Positions 25,578 to 33,238 of a stretch of 44,552 bases of DNA are shown piece by piece. The notes below the pieces were generated by a model. The model saw nothing but the letters and a program-made list of their open reading frames with translations, did not search any database and had not been told where the DNA came from. A program made the position numbers and the translations under genes. The first letter of the stretch is position 1, and each line of letters starts with the position of its first letter. Where the stretch lies: positions 1 to 44,552 of the forward strand of contig NZ_JALJDX010000182.1 in the NCBI RefSeq assembly GCF_022952855.1, given 5' to 3'. This DNA comes from Pseudomonas sp. RGM2987. GTDB taxonomy: Bacteria; Pseudomonadota; Gammaproteobacteria; Pseudomonadales; Pseudomonadaceae.

Positions 25578-25769
25578 CTACGCCTTGTCGGCGCCGTTTT
25601 TGACCGCGTCCTTGACCTTACCCACGGTTTGCTGCGCCTCACCTTTTTTCTCTTGCACGACACCTTCGGCCCGCAGCCGGTCATTGTCTGTCGCCTTGCC
25701 AACGCCTTGCTTGATATTACCGACGGCTTCGTTGGCCACGCCTTTTACTTTATCTCCAGTGCTGCTCAT
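25578..25769 (-). CDS. CsbD-family stress protein
   Basis: The 63-residue, highly charged and alanine-rich protein begins [21 protein letters not shown] and contains the CsbD pattern [31 protein letters not shown]. Such proteins are abundant in stationary or stressed cells (sigmaB-controlled in Bacillus, RpoS-type in proteobacteria) with no agreed biochemical function. AGGAGA precedes the ATG. The longer frame to 25880 is read through the leader. Its own terminator follows, so it is a single-gene unit divergent from the 125-residue unknown. Confidence 0.9.
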   Translation of the reverse strand: MSSTGDKVKGVANEAVGNIKQGVGKATDNDRLRAEGVVQEKKGEAQQTVGKVKDAVKNGADKA

Positions 25770-25966
25770 GTTGTCTCTCCTGTGAACAATTGCCGGAAAA
25801 CTCGTTACATAAGGTTGACCGGGTGAGTTCGCGGGGAGTTTCATTTCTTTTTCAGCGGCGCATTGGGTCGGTGATTGCAAGTTGGGCTTTATGTTTGCCA
25901 GCCAACCCCCGAGAATGCGCCACGTATTCAGGCGCAGGCCTGAAGCTCCAATCCCGTAGGAACGTT

Positions 25967-26344
25967 ATGAAACTCGACAAGAAACAGGCCATCGCCCGTC
26001 GCAACCAGGAACTGGGCGGCGCCGTACTGGGCGTCAACAACTGCCACTTCAGCGAATTGAACCGTAACCGCAACATTTTCTGGTTCGACATTCCCGTGGC
26101 GCGCCTGGCCATCGGTCAGTACGAATGGATTCACCTGCTGCTGCACACCCCGGCCACCGATGAACTGTTGCATCTGAAGGTGCCGACGGTGTTCCTGCGC
26201 GAGAAAATGGAAGGCCTGGAAGTACGCAACCAGGGCAAGCGCAAGGCCGCCCTGAGCCTGGAACTGAGCGCGGATAAGGACTCGTATCTGCAGGATATGC
26301 GGCCGGGCGGGACTAACCTGGATTTTGCGCAGTTCAGGTTGTAA
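25967..26344 (+). CDS. Conserved-looking protein of unknown function (125 aa)
   Basis: The protein starts MKLDKKQAIARRNQELGGAVLG at 25967, with AGGAA 5 bp upstream, which decides the start over the longer frame from 25790. It has a compact alpha/beta look with a hydrophobic core segment (NIFWFDIPVARLAIGQYEWIHLLLH) and a C-terminal acidic stretch; no signal peptide, membrane span or known motif is recognised. Codon use is like its neighbours. It is divergent from csbD across 197 bp and ends at a family B REPIN and a terminator. Function unknown. Confidence 0.75.
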   Translation: MKLDKKQAIARRNQELGGAVLGVNNCHFSELNRNRNIFWFDIPVARLAIGQYEWIHLLLHTPATDELLHLKVPTVFLREKMEGLEVRNQGKRKAALSLELSADKDSYLQDMRPGGTNLDFAQFRL

Positions 26345-26362
26345 CTCGGATCACCGATACCC

Positions 26363-26451
26363 GTGGCGAGGGAGCTTGCTCCCGCTGGGCTGTGCAGCAG
26401 CCCCTTTCGGTGGGCGCTGCGCACCCAAGCGGGAGCAAGCTCCCTCGCCAC
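26363..26451. repeat. REPIN-like pair, family B
   Basis: GTGGCGAGGGAGCTTGCTCC and its inverse flank two inner hairpins (GGGCTGTGCAGCAGCCCC and TGGGCGCTGCGCACCC). It lies between converging genes. Confidence 0.88.
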
Positions 26452-26486
26452 GAAAAGCTTTCGGCTCCAGAAGTCGCTGCAAACAG

Positions 26487-26515
26487 AAAGCCCCGCTTCG
26501 GCGGGGCTTTGTTTT
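26487..26515. terminator. Bidirectional terminator between the 125-aa gene and fadD1
   Basis: AAAGCCCCGC-TTCG-GCGGGGCTTT is a perfect 10-bp stem. It is followed by GTTTTA on the plus strand and CTGTTTG on the minus strand, so it can serve both converging genes. Confidence 0.85.
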
Positions 26516-26529
26516 ATAGCGTGTCTTAC

Positions 26530-28221
26530 TTACTTCTTCACGCCCAGCTTCCTGAGCTCTTCATCACGCAACTCGCGGCGCAGGATCTTGCCGACGTTGG
26601 TAGTCGGCAGTGCATCGCGGAATTCCACTGACTTGGGTACTTTGTAGCCGGTGACGTTGGCGCGCATGTGCTCCATCACCTGCTCCTTGGTCAACGTGAC
26701 ACCCGGGCGCGCGACGATGAAGATCTTGATCGCCTCGCCGGATTTCTCGTCCGGCACGCCGATGGCTGCGCATTGCAGCACACCGGGCAGGGTCGCCAGC
26801 ACGTCTTCCAGTTCGTTGGGGTATACGTTGAAGCCGGAGATCAGGATCATGTCTTTCTTACGATCGACGATGCGCATGTAGCCATCGGGCTGGATCAGCG
26901 CGATGTCGCCGGTCTTGAGCCAGCCTTCGCTGTCGAGGATCTCGTCGGTGGCGTCCTGGCGCTGCCAGTAGCCTTTCATGACCTGCGGCCCCTTCACGCA
27001 CAGTTCGCCGATTTCGCCCAATGGCTGTTCGACGCCCGCGTCGTTGATCACCTTGCACAGGGTCGAGGGAACCGGGATGCCGATGGTGCCGACCTGGATG
27101 TTCTGGATCGGGTTGACGGTTGCGACCGGGCTGGTTTCAGTCATGCCGTAGCCTTCGCAGATCGGGCAGCCAGTGACCGCTTTCCAGCGCTCGGCAGCGG
27201 CCAGTTGCAGGGCCATGCCGCCGGACAGGGTGACTTTCAGTGCAGAGAAATCCAGCTTGCGGAAGCCTTCGTTGTTGCACAGGGCCACGAACAAGGTATT
27301 GAGGCCGACGAAGCCGCTGAACTTCCACTTCGACAGTTCCTTGACCATTGCCGACAGGTCGCGCGGGTTGCTGATCAGGATGTTGTGGTTGCCGATCAGC
27401 ATCATCGCCATGCAATGGAAGGTAAAGGCATAGATGTGGTAAAGCGGCAGCGGCGTGATCAGCACTTCGCAACCTTCATTGAGGTTGGAGCCCATCAGGG
27501 CCTTGCACTGCAGCATGTTCGCCACCAGGTTGCGATGGGTCAGCATCGCGCCCTTGGCTACGCCGGTGGTGCCGCCGGTGTACTGCAACACGGCCACGTC
27601 GTCGCTGGTGGGGTTGGCTTCGCTCACTGGCTGGCCATGACCTTTGCTCAGCACGTCGTTGAACTTGATGGCCTTGGGCAGGTGATAGGCCGGCACCATC
27701 TTCTTGACGTACTTGATCACGCTGTTGACCAGCAGGCGCTTGAGCGGCGGTAGCAGGTCGGCCACTTCGGTGACGATGACGTGCTTGACGCTGGTCTTGG
27801 GCACGACGGCCTCGGCCAGGTGCGCCATGTTCGCCAGGCACACCAGCGCCTTGGCCCCGGAGTCGTTGAACTGGTGTTCCATTTCCCGCGCGGTGTACAA
27901 CGGGTTGGTGTTGACCACGATCAGCCCGGCGCGGATCGCACCGAATACGGCCACCGGGTACTGAAGAACGTTGGGCAATTGCACGGCGATTCGATCGCCG
28001 GGCTGCAAATCGGTATGCTGTTGCAGGTACGCGGCAAAGGCACCGGACAATTCGTAGAGTTCACCGTAGGTGAGCGTCTTGCCGAGGTTGCTGAACGCCG
28101 GCTTGTTGGCGAAGCGTTGGCAGGACTGCTTCAACACCGCCTGAATATTCGGATACTCGTCTGGATTGACGTCGGCAGCAATTCCAGCTGGGTACTTATC
28201 CTTCCAAAAGTCTTCAATCAT
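26530..28221 (-). CDS. fadD1: Long-chain fatty acid-CoA ligase FadD1
   Basis: The 563-residue member of the ANL superfamily activates fatty acids to acyl-CoA with ATP for beta-oxidation. The AMP-binding P-loop is YTGGTTGVAKGA (from Tyr214), followed by EGYGMTETSP, the WLKTGDIA stretch, the hinge DRKKDMILISGFNVYP and the C-terminal catalytic lysine region VGKILRRELRD. The start at 28221 (MIEDFWKDKYP) has GAGGAG about 10 bp upstream. It is close to its neighbour FadD2, with about the same length and motif positions, so the pair is a tandem duplication. This arrangement matches fadD1/fadD2 of P. aeruginosa. A Crc/Hfq-like AATAATAA lies in the leader. Confidence 0.92.
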   Translation of the reverse strand: MIEDFWKDKYPAGIAADVNPDEYPNIQAVLKQSCQRFANKPAFSNLGKTLTYGELYELSGAFAAYLQQHTDLQPGDRIAVQLPNVLQYPVAVFGAIRAGLIVVNTNPLYTAREMEHQFNDSGAKALVCLANMAHLAEAVVPKTSVKHVIVTEVADLLPPLKRLLVNSVIKYVKKMVPAYHLPKAIKFNDVLSKGHGQPVSEANPTSDDVAVLQYTGGTTGVAKGAMLTHRNLVANMLQCKALMGSNLNEGCEVLITPLPLYHIYAFTFHCMAMMLIGNHNILISNPRDLSAMVKELSKWKFSGFVGLNTLFVALCNNEGFRKLDFSALKVTLSGGMALQLAAAERWKAVTGCPICEGYGMTETSPVATVNPIQNIQVGTIGIPVPSTLCKVINDAGVEQPLGEIGELCVKGPQVMKGYWQRQDATDEILDSEGWLKTGDIALIQPDGYMRIVDRKKDMILISGFNVYPNELEDVLATLPGVLQCAAIGVPDEKSGEAIKIFIVARPGVTLTKEQVMEHMRANVTGYKVPKSVEFRDALPTTNVGKILRRELRDEELRKLGVKK

Positions 28222-28268
28222 GGAAGCCCACTCCTCAGCAACGCGAATTCTCAGCGCATTCGATGCGA

Positions 28269-28276
28269 TTATTATT
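28269..28276 (-). promoter_or_regulatory. Crc/Hfq-type motif in the fadD1 leader
   Basis: The mRNA strand reads AATAATAA (within CCAATAATAATCGC), a match to AAYAAYAA. It is 48 nt before the ATG, further than usual, so the effect is uncertain. Confidence 0.4.
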
Positions 28277-28478
28277 GGTGTGTTTGTTGGTGAATCTGGC
28301 TTGGGTAAAGGCCGAGAAGTCACAAAAGCGCGCCGAGAGTAGCAGCTTTGCCGAGGGTCGCCTAGAGCCAAAAGCGGGCTCCACAGTCACTAAGGTTACT
28401 CAAGAATATTTTATGGTCATTTTTAGAGTAAAAATTCTACACCTGCTGAAAAAGCGTCCTTACACGGTGTGAAACCAA

Positions 28479-28568
28479 TGTGGGAGCGGGCTTGCTCGCG
28501 AAAGCGCTGGAGCAGTCACATCAGTGGTGGCTGAAGCACCGCCTTCGCAAGCAAGCCCGCTCCCACAG
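28479..28568. repeat. REPIN, family A, between fadD1 and fadD2
   Basis: A forward REP (28479-28505) and a reverse REP (28541-28568, with CGCAAGCAAGCCC) span 90 bp. The 379-bp gap between the fadD genes otherwise holds the fadD1 leader and an AT-rich stretch (about 28380-28450) where the fadD1 promoter probably lies. Confidence 0.88.
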
Positions 28569-28600
28569 GGGTTGGTTTCTACTGGACGGACTGCTTAGCC

Positions 28601-30289
28601 TCAGGCGATATCCCGCAACTCCCGCCGCAGGATCTTGCCCACCGGCGTCATCGGCAACGATTCGCGCAGCACGATGTGCTTGGGAATCTTGTAGCCGGTG
28701 AAGTTCTCTTTGCAGTAGGCCTTGAGTTCTTCAAGGCTCACGCCCGCCTCACGGGCCACCACGAACAGTTTGACCGCCTCCCCGGAGCGCTCGTCCGGGA
28801 CGCCGATGACCGCGCAGTTGGCGACCTTGGGGTGGGCCATCACCACGTCCTCGATCTCGTTGGGGTACACGTTGAAACCCGAGACGATGATCATGTCCTT
28901 CTTGCGGTCGACGATGCGCACGAAACCGTCCGGGTCGATCACCGCGATGTCACCGGATTTGAACCATCCCTCGCTGTCCAGCACTTCGGCGGTGGCTTCT
29001 GGCTTGTTCCAGTAGCCTTTCATGATCTGCGGGCCCTTGATGCACAACTCGCCACGCTCGCCCAGGGGCTGTTCGACGCCGTCATCGTTGATCACTCTCA
29101 TCAGCGTGCCCGGTACCGGCAGCCCCACCGTGCCCAGACGGGTCTTGTTACCGTAGGGGTTCGCGCTCGCCACCGGCGAGGTTTCGGTCAGGCCGTAGCC
29201 TTCGGCAATGCTGCAACCGGTGAGTTGCTTCCAACGCTCGGCGGTGGCCTTGACCAGTGCGGTACCGCCGGAGTTGGTGACCTTGAGATGGGAAAAATCC
29301 AGGCTCTTGAAGTCCGGATGGTCCATCAGTGCCACAAACAACGTGTTCAGCCCCAGCAGCAGCGAGAAGCGCCAGTTCTTCAGTTCCTTGATGAACCCGC
29401 CGATGTCGCGCGGATTGGTGATCAATACGTTGTGGTTGCCGGTGACCATCATGCACATGCAATTCGCGGTGAAGGCATAGATGTGGTACAGCGGCAGCGG
29501 CGCAATCATCACCTCCTGGCCTTCGCGCAACAGCGGCTGGCCGTCGTCGCCGACCTGGCCCAGGCACGCCCGGGCCTGCTGCATGTTGGCGACCAGGTTG
29601 CCATGGGTCAGCATGGCGCCCTTCGCCAACCCGGTGGTGCCGCCGGTGTATTGCAACACAGCGATGTCATCAAGGCTGACCTTCAGCGGCCGGATGGCCT
29701 GGCCACGTCCAAGACGCAAAGCGCTCTTGAAGGAAATGGCCTGGGGCAGCGAATACTCCGGGACCATCTTCTTGACCTTGCTCACCAGGGTATTGACCAG
29801 CCAGCCCTTGGCGGTGGGCATCAGGTCGCCCATTTTCGCCTCGATCAGGTATTGCAGGTCGGTATCGGGCAGCACTTCCTGGACTTTCTGCCCGAACAGA
29901 TTCATGTACACCAGCGCCCGGGCACCGGAATCCTTGAACTGATGACGCATTTCCCGCGGGGTGTACAGCGGGTTGGTGTTGACCACGATCAGCCCGGCGC
30001 GCAGGGCACCGAATACCGCGATGGGGTATTGCAGGACGTTGGGCATCTGCACCGCGATACGGTCACCGGGTGCCAGGTCGGTATGGGCTTGCAGGTAACC
30101 GGCGAAGGCTGCGCTATGGCGTTCGAGTTCGGCATAGGTGAGGGTCACCCCCATGTTGCTGAACGCCGGACGGTCGGCGAATTTCTTGCAGGAACGCTCG
30201 AACACCTCAATGACCGACTTGTAGGCCCCCAGGTCTATATCCAGGGGCACGCCGGCCGGGCGTTTGTCATTCCAGAAATCAGGCTGCAT
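28601..30289 (-). CDS. fadD2: Long-chain fatty acid-CoA ligase FadD2
   Basis: The 562-residue acyl-CoA synthetase has the same motifs as FadD1: YTGGTTGLAKGA (from Tyr214), EGYGLTETSP, DRKKDMIIVSGFNVYP and VGKILRRELRD. All catalytic parts are intact, so it is not a decayed copy. In P. aeruginosa the two paralogues differ in chain-length preference; whether that holds here cannot be seen. It is transcribed toward fadD1, but the REPIN between them suggests separate transcripts. It is divergent from a hydrolase-phaJ pair. An A-rich AAAAACAA runs into the start codon. Confidence 0.92.
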   Translation of the reverse strand: MQPDFWNDKRPAGVPLDIDLGAYKSVIEVFERSCKKFADRPAFSNMGVTLTYAELERHSAAFAGYLQAHTDLAPGDRIAVQMPNVLQYPIAVFGALRAGLIVVNTNPLYTPREMRHQFKDSGARALVYMNLFGQKVQEVLPDTDLQYLIEAKMGDLMPTAKGWLVNTLVSKVKKMVPEYSLPQAISFKSALRLGRGQAIRPLKVSLDDIAVLQYTGGTTGLAKGAMLTHGNLVANMQQARACLGQVGDDGQPLLREGQEVMIAPLPLYHIYAFTANCMCMMVTGNHNVLITNPRDIGGFIKELKNWRFSLLLGLNTLFVALMDHPDFKSLDFSHLKVTNSGGTALVKATAERWKQLTGCSIAEGYGLTETSPVASANPYGNKTRLGTVGLPVPGTLMRVINDDGVEQPLGERGELCIKGPQIMKGYWNKPEATAEVLDSEGWFKSGDIAVIDPDGFVRIVDRKKDMIIVSGFNVYPNEIEDVVMAHPKVANCAVIGVPDERSGEAVKLFVVAREAGVSLEELKAYCKENFTGYKIPKHIVLRESLPMTPVGKILRRELRDIA

Positions 30290-30296
30290 TGTTTTT
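30289..30296 (-). promoter_or_regulatory. Crc/Hfq-type motif at the fadD2 start
   Basis: The mRNA strand reads GGATAAAAACAATG; AAAAACAA matches AANAANAA and overlaps the A of the ATG. Binding there would block initiation. The match is less specific than the gntP one. Confidence 0.4.
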
Positions 30297-30435
30297 ATCC
30301 TCTTACCTGAGCGTATCCGGGCCGCTTCTGTGTCGCTTGCACAGGCGGAGCTCTTGGGACACTAGCAGCTATGGCCAATCAGGCAAATATGGCAGCCTGC
30401 GTCATAGATCGTGTGAATCTTCCTGCCTCGGCGTA

Positions 30436-30447
30436 GCCTGATCAGGC
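30436..30447. promoter_or_regulatory. 12-bp perfect palindrome in the fadD2/hydrolase divergent promoter
   Basis: GCCTGATCAGGC lies just before TATACAAT (30466-30473), a likely -10 of the hydrolase gene, and would overlap its -35 area. It could be a repressor site. No known regulator is assigned. Confidence 0.35.
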
Positions 30448-30535
30448 GAGACGCAACGGATGGGCTATACAATGCAGCGAGATTGCGTAGGACGTTGTGT
30501 ACGCCTCTGTGTAGGCCTCTGGGAAAGGAACCACC

Positions 30536-31480
30536 ATGATCCACCAAACGTTCACGCTGACCGCGACCGACCACAGCCGCCTGTTCGTCAACCTGTGGCT
30601 GCCGGACACCGCGCCGTCCGCGGTGATCCTGCTGGCCCACGGCATGGCCGAACACAGCGGCCGCTATGAACGGCTGGCCCAGTCGTTGTGCGAAGCAGGC
30701 TACGGCGTCTACGCCCCGGACCTACGCGGCCACGGGCATACTGCCGACAACACGATCCTCGGACACTACGCCGACCAGGACGGCTGGGCCAAGGTCGTGG
30801 GCGATCTGGCCAGCCTCAACCATCACATCGGCCAGCAACATCCCGAAACACCAATTGTGCTGTTGGGCCACAGCATGGGCAGCTATATCGCCCAGGGTTA
30901 CCTGCTGCATCACAGCGCCAGCCTGCACGGGGCGATCCTCAGCGGCTCGAACTTTCAACCGGTGGCGCTCTACCGCGCCGCCCGCCTGATCGCCCGCTTC
31001 GAGCGCCGACGCCAGGGAGCCACGGGGCGCAGCGCCTTGATCGAGTGGCTGTCGTTCGGCAGTTTCAATAAAAAATTCAAACCCACCCGCACGCCCTTCG
31101 ACTGGCTAAGCCGCGATCCGACGGAAGTCGACAAATACGTCCGCGACCCGCTGTGCGGCTTTCGCTGTACCAATCAGCTGTGGATCGACCTGCTTGGCGG
31201 GTTGCAGCAAATCAGCAAAGCGTCCAATCTCGCCCAGATCGATCCGGGCCTGCCGTTGCTGGTGATGGGCGGTGAATGTGATCCGGTGAGCGAAGGCAAG
31301 CGTCTGAAGGATCTGGCCGACGCCTTGCGCGCCGCCGGCAGCCGGCACCTGCAATTGACTATTTACCCGCAGGCCCGCCACGAACTGTTCAATGAAACCA
31401 ACCGCGATGAAGTGACCGCCGACTTGCTGGCCTGGATTGCCCAGGCCCTGAACCACAAGCGGCCGCCACGAAGCGAGTAG
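30536..31480 (+). CDS. Alpha/beta hydrolase, monoacylglycerol lipase-like
   Basis: The 314-residue hydrolase has the nucleophile elbow GHSMG (111-115, Ser113) and the oxyanion HG-motif LAHGMAEHSGRYERLA near the N-terminus. The catalytic acid is probably in MGGECDPVSEGKRL, and the catalytic histidine is in YPQARHELFNE. The sequence resembles the serine aminopeptidase S33/Hydrolase_4 group, which includes monoacylglycerol lipases and lysophospholipases, and would supply free fatty acids. AAAGGAA precedes the ATG. It lies 40 bp upstream of phaJ on the same strand and is divergent from fadD2, the same order as PA3300-PA3302. Confidence 0.88.
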   Translation: MIHQTFTLTATDHSRLFVNLWLPDTAPSAVILLAHGMAEHSGRYERLAQSLCEAGYGVYAPDLRGHGHTADNTILGHYADQDGWAKVVGDLASLNHHIGQQHPETPIVLLGHSMGSYIAQGYLLHHSASLHGAILSGSNFQPVALYRAARLIARFERRRQGATGRSALIEWLSFGSFNKKFKPTRTPFDWLSRDPTEVDKYVRDPLCGFRCTNQLWIDLLGGLQQISKASNLAQIDPGLPLLVMGGECDPVSEGKRLKDLADALRAAGSRHLQLTIYPQARHELFNETNRDEVTADLLAWIAQALNHKRPPRSE

Positions 31481-31520
31481 GTTGGCCGCGTTTTTTTACC
31501 CGTCACAGGATTTGAGACAG

Positions 31521-31991
31521 ATGACCCAGGTTACCAACATTCCTTACGAAGCCCTCGAAGTCGGCCAGACCGCCAGCTACAGCAAGACCGTCGAAGAGCG
31601 CGACATCCAGCTGTTTGCTGCGATGTCGGGCGATCACAACCCGGTGCACCTGGACGCCGAGTTCGCCGCCGCCAGCATGTTCAAGGAGCGTATCGCCCAC
31701 GGCATGTTCAGCGGTGCGCTGATCAGCGCAGCAGTGGCTTGCGAGCTGCCTGGGCCGGGCACCATCTACATCGGCCAGCAGATGAGCTTCCAGAAGCCGG
31801 TGAAAATTGGCGATACCCTCACCGTGCGCCTGGAAATCCTCGAGAAACTGCCGAAATTCCGCGTGCGCATTGCCACTCGCGTGTTCAACCAGCGCGACGA
31901 ATTGGTGGTGGACGGCGAAGCCGAGATCCTCGCACCGCGCAAACAGCAGACCGTGACCCTGCCGACATTGCCGGCGATCAGCATTGGCTGA
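31521..31991 (+). CDS. phaJ1: (R)-specific enoyl-CoA hydratase, MaoC family
   Basis: The 156-residue hot-dog-fold protein has the hydratase 2 motif AAMSGDHNPVHLD, with catalytic Asp38 and His43, spaced as in PhaJ of Aeromonas. It hydrates trans-2-enoyl-CoA to (R)-3-hydroxyacyl-CoA, linking beta-oxidation to polyhydroxyalkanoate and rhamnolipid precursors. The length matches the P. aeruginosa homologue next to fadD2, which I recall as PhaJ1; the number in the name is less certain than the family. The start at 31521 (MTQVTNIPYEAL) fits the family; 13 extra codons upstream lie in the spacer. Follows the hydrolase gene, probably one operon. Confidence 0.85.
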   Translation: MTQVTNIPYEALEVGQTASYSKTVEERDIQLFAAMSGDHNPVHLDAEFAAASMFKERIAHGMFSGALISAAVACELPGPGTIYIGQQMSFQKPVKIGDTLTVRLEILEKLPKFRVRIATRVFNQRDELVVDGEAEILAPRKQQTVTLPTLPAISIG

Positions 31992-32010
31992 TTGAACGGA
32001 AACACACCCT

Positions 32011-32138
32011 GTGGCGAGGGAGCTTGCTCCCGCTCGGCTGCGAAGCAGTCGCCAGATTCATCGCGTCTGATCAGACAGGAATGCCAGGCCTATCCGGGGG
32101 CGCTGCGCGCCCAGCGGGAGCAAGCTCCCTCGCCACAG
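32011..32138. repeat. REPIN-like pair, family B
   Basis: The arms are GTGGCGAGGGAGCTTGCTCC and its inverse, with inner hairpins CGGCTGCGAAGCAGTCG and GGGCGCTGCGCGCCC, 128 bp. It lies between the converging phaJ and efflux genes and contains an additional dyad, TCTGATCAGA (near 32070). Confidence 0.88.
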
Positions 32139-32158
32139 GTTGTTCAGTGTTTCCTCGG

Positions 32159-33022
32159 TTATTGATGGCCGTCCCGCACCTGCACACTCGCCGTCATCCC
32201 GGCGCTCAGGTTGACCCCGTCCGGCACCTTGTCCAGCTTGATCCGCACGGGGATCCGCTGGGCCAGGCGCACCCAGCTGAAGGTCGGCTCGACTTCGGCC
32301 AGCAATTGCGCGTCCGGATTGGTGTTGCGGTCGGTGATACCGCGACTGACGCTTTCGATGTGCCCCTGCAACGCATGATCGGCGCTCATCAGCCAGACCT
32401 TGACCGGATCGCCCACGTGGATCCTCGGCAGCTTGGTTTCTTCGAAATAGGCTTGCACGTAGAACGTCGAATCGTCGATCAGCGCCATGACCGGTTGCCC
32501 GGCGTTCACGTAGTTGCCTTCGGCCAGGCGCAGGTTGGTGATATGACCGCTGCGTGGCGCCAGGACCTGGCTGCGGGCCAGGTTGAGCTCGGCGACCTTG
32601 GCCTCGGCCTGGGCTTCGCGCAGTTCGCCCCGGGCGATACCGGCGTTGATCTGAGCATTTTCCCGCAACTCGGCGCTGATGGCCTGGGGCCCCAGGGCGG
32701 CGCGACGGCTGGCTTCGTGTTCGCGCAGGCTCAGTTGTTGCTGACGGGTCTGGACCACCGCCCGTGCCTTTTCCACCGCCGCTTCAAAGCGCTCGCGATC
32801 GATGCTCAACAACAGATCCCCGGCTTTCACCTGCTGGTTATCCACCGCCTTGAGCTCACGCACCCAACCCGACACATCGGGTGCAATCACCACCACGTCG
32901 GCACGGATTCGCGCATCGCGGGTCCAGGGCGTGAGCATGTAGTACTGCCACAGATGAAACCCGGCGAAGATCGCCACGGCCACCACACACAGCGTGACGG
33001 CGACACGTACAGAGGTACGCAT
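32159..33022 (-). CDS. HlyD/EmrA-type efflux periplasmic adaptor (AaeA-like)
   Basis: The 287-residue adaptor has an N-terminal anchor (about 7-28). A lipoyl-like half follows (IAPDVSGWVRELKAVDNQQVKAGDLLLSID), then a short helical hairpin and the second half (VLAPRSGHITNLRLAEGNYVNAGQPVMALIDD) and beta barrel. It would connect the inner-membrane FUSC pump to an outer-membrane channel. The ATG at 33022 has AGGAG 7 bp upstream and is chosen over TTG 33028. It is last in the leftward set FUSC - DUF1656 - adaptor, 9 bp after DUF1656. Confidence 0.9.
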   Translation of the reverse strand: MRTSVRVAVTLCVVAVAIFAGFHLWQYYMLTPWTRDARIRADVVVIAPDVSGWVRELKAVDNQQVKAGDLLLSIDRERFEAAVEKARAVVQTRQQQLSLREHEASRRAALGPQAISAELRENAQINAGIARGELREAQAEAKVAELNLARSQVLAPRSGHITNLRLAEGNYVNAGQPVMALIDDSTFYVQAYFEETKLPRIHVGDPVKVWLMSADHALQGHIESVSRGITDRNTNPDAQLLAEVEPTFSWVRLAQRIPVRIKLDKVPDGVNLSAGMTASVQVRDGHQ

Positions 33023-33031
33023 GTTCAACTC

Positions 33032-33238
33032 CTATAGCGGTCCGAGGACCACGGTAATGACAGTCAAGACGCAGACATACAGGGCGCAGTCGAACAAGGC
33101 CTCGTGCCAGATCCAGCGCCCGGCCGGCACCAGGCTGAGCAGCAGGCGCAGCGCGCCGGTCACCAGCAAGGCCAGCACCACATAAATCAGGAACGGGCTG
33201 AGCAACACGCCGCCAATCGACCATTCACGCAAGCCCAT
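33032..33238 (-). CDS. DUF1656 small membrane protein (AaeX-like)
   Basis: The 68-residue protein has two transmembrane spans (about 11-33 and 47-66) and the family pattern EWSIGGVLLSPFLIYVVLALL...PAGRWIWHEALFDCALYVCVL. It is always found with FUSC-type aromatic acid exporters. Its start overlaps the end of the FUSC gene by 14 bp, implying coupling. Role not known. Confidence 0.92.
   Translation of the reverse strand: MGLREWSIGGVLLSPFLIYVVLALLVTGALRLLLSLVPAGRWIWHEALFDCALYVCVLTVITVVLGPL

Noticed and set aside
26530..30289. One fadD copy as a pseudogene
   Set aside because: Both have full length and all catalytic motifs.
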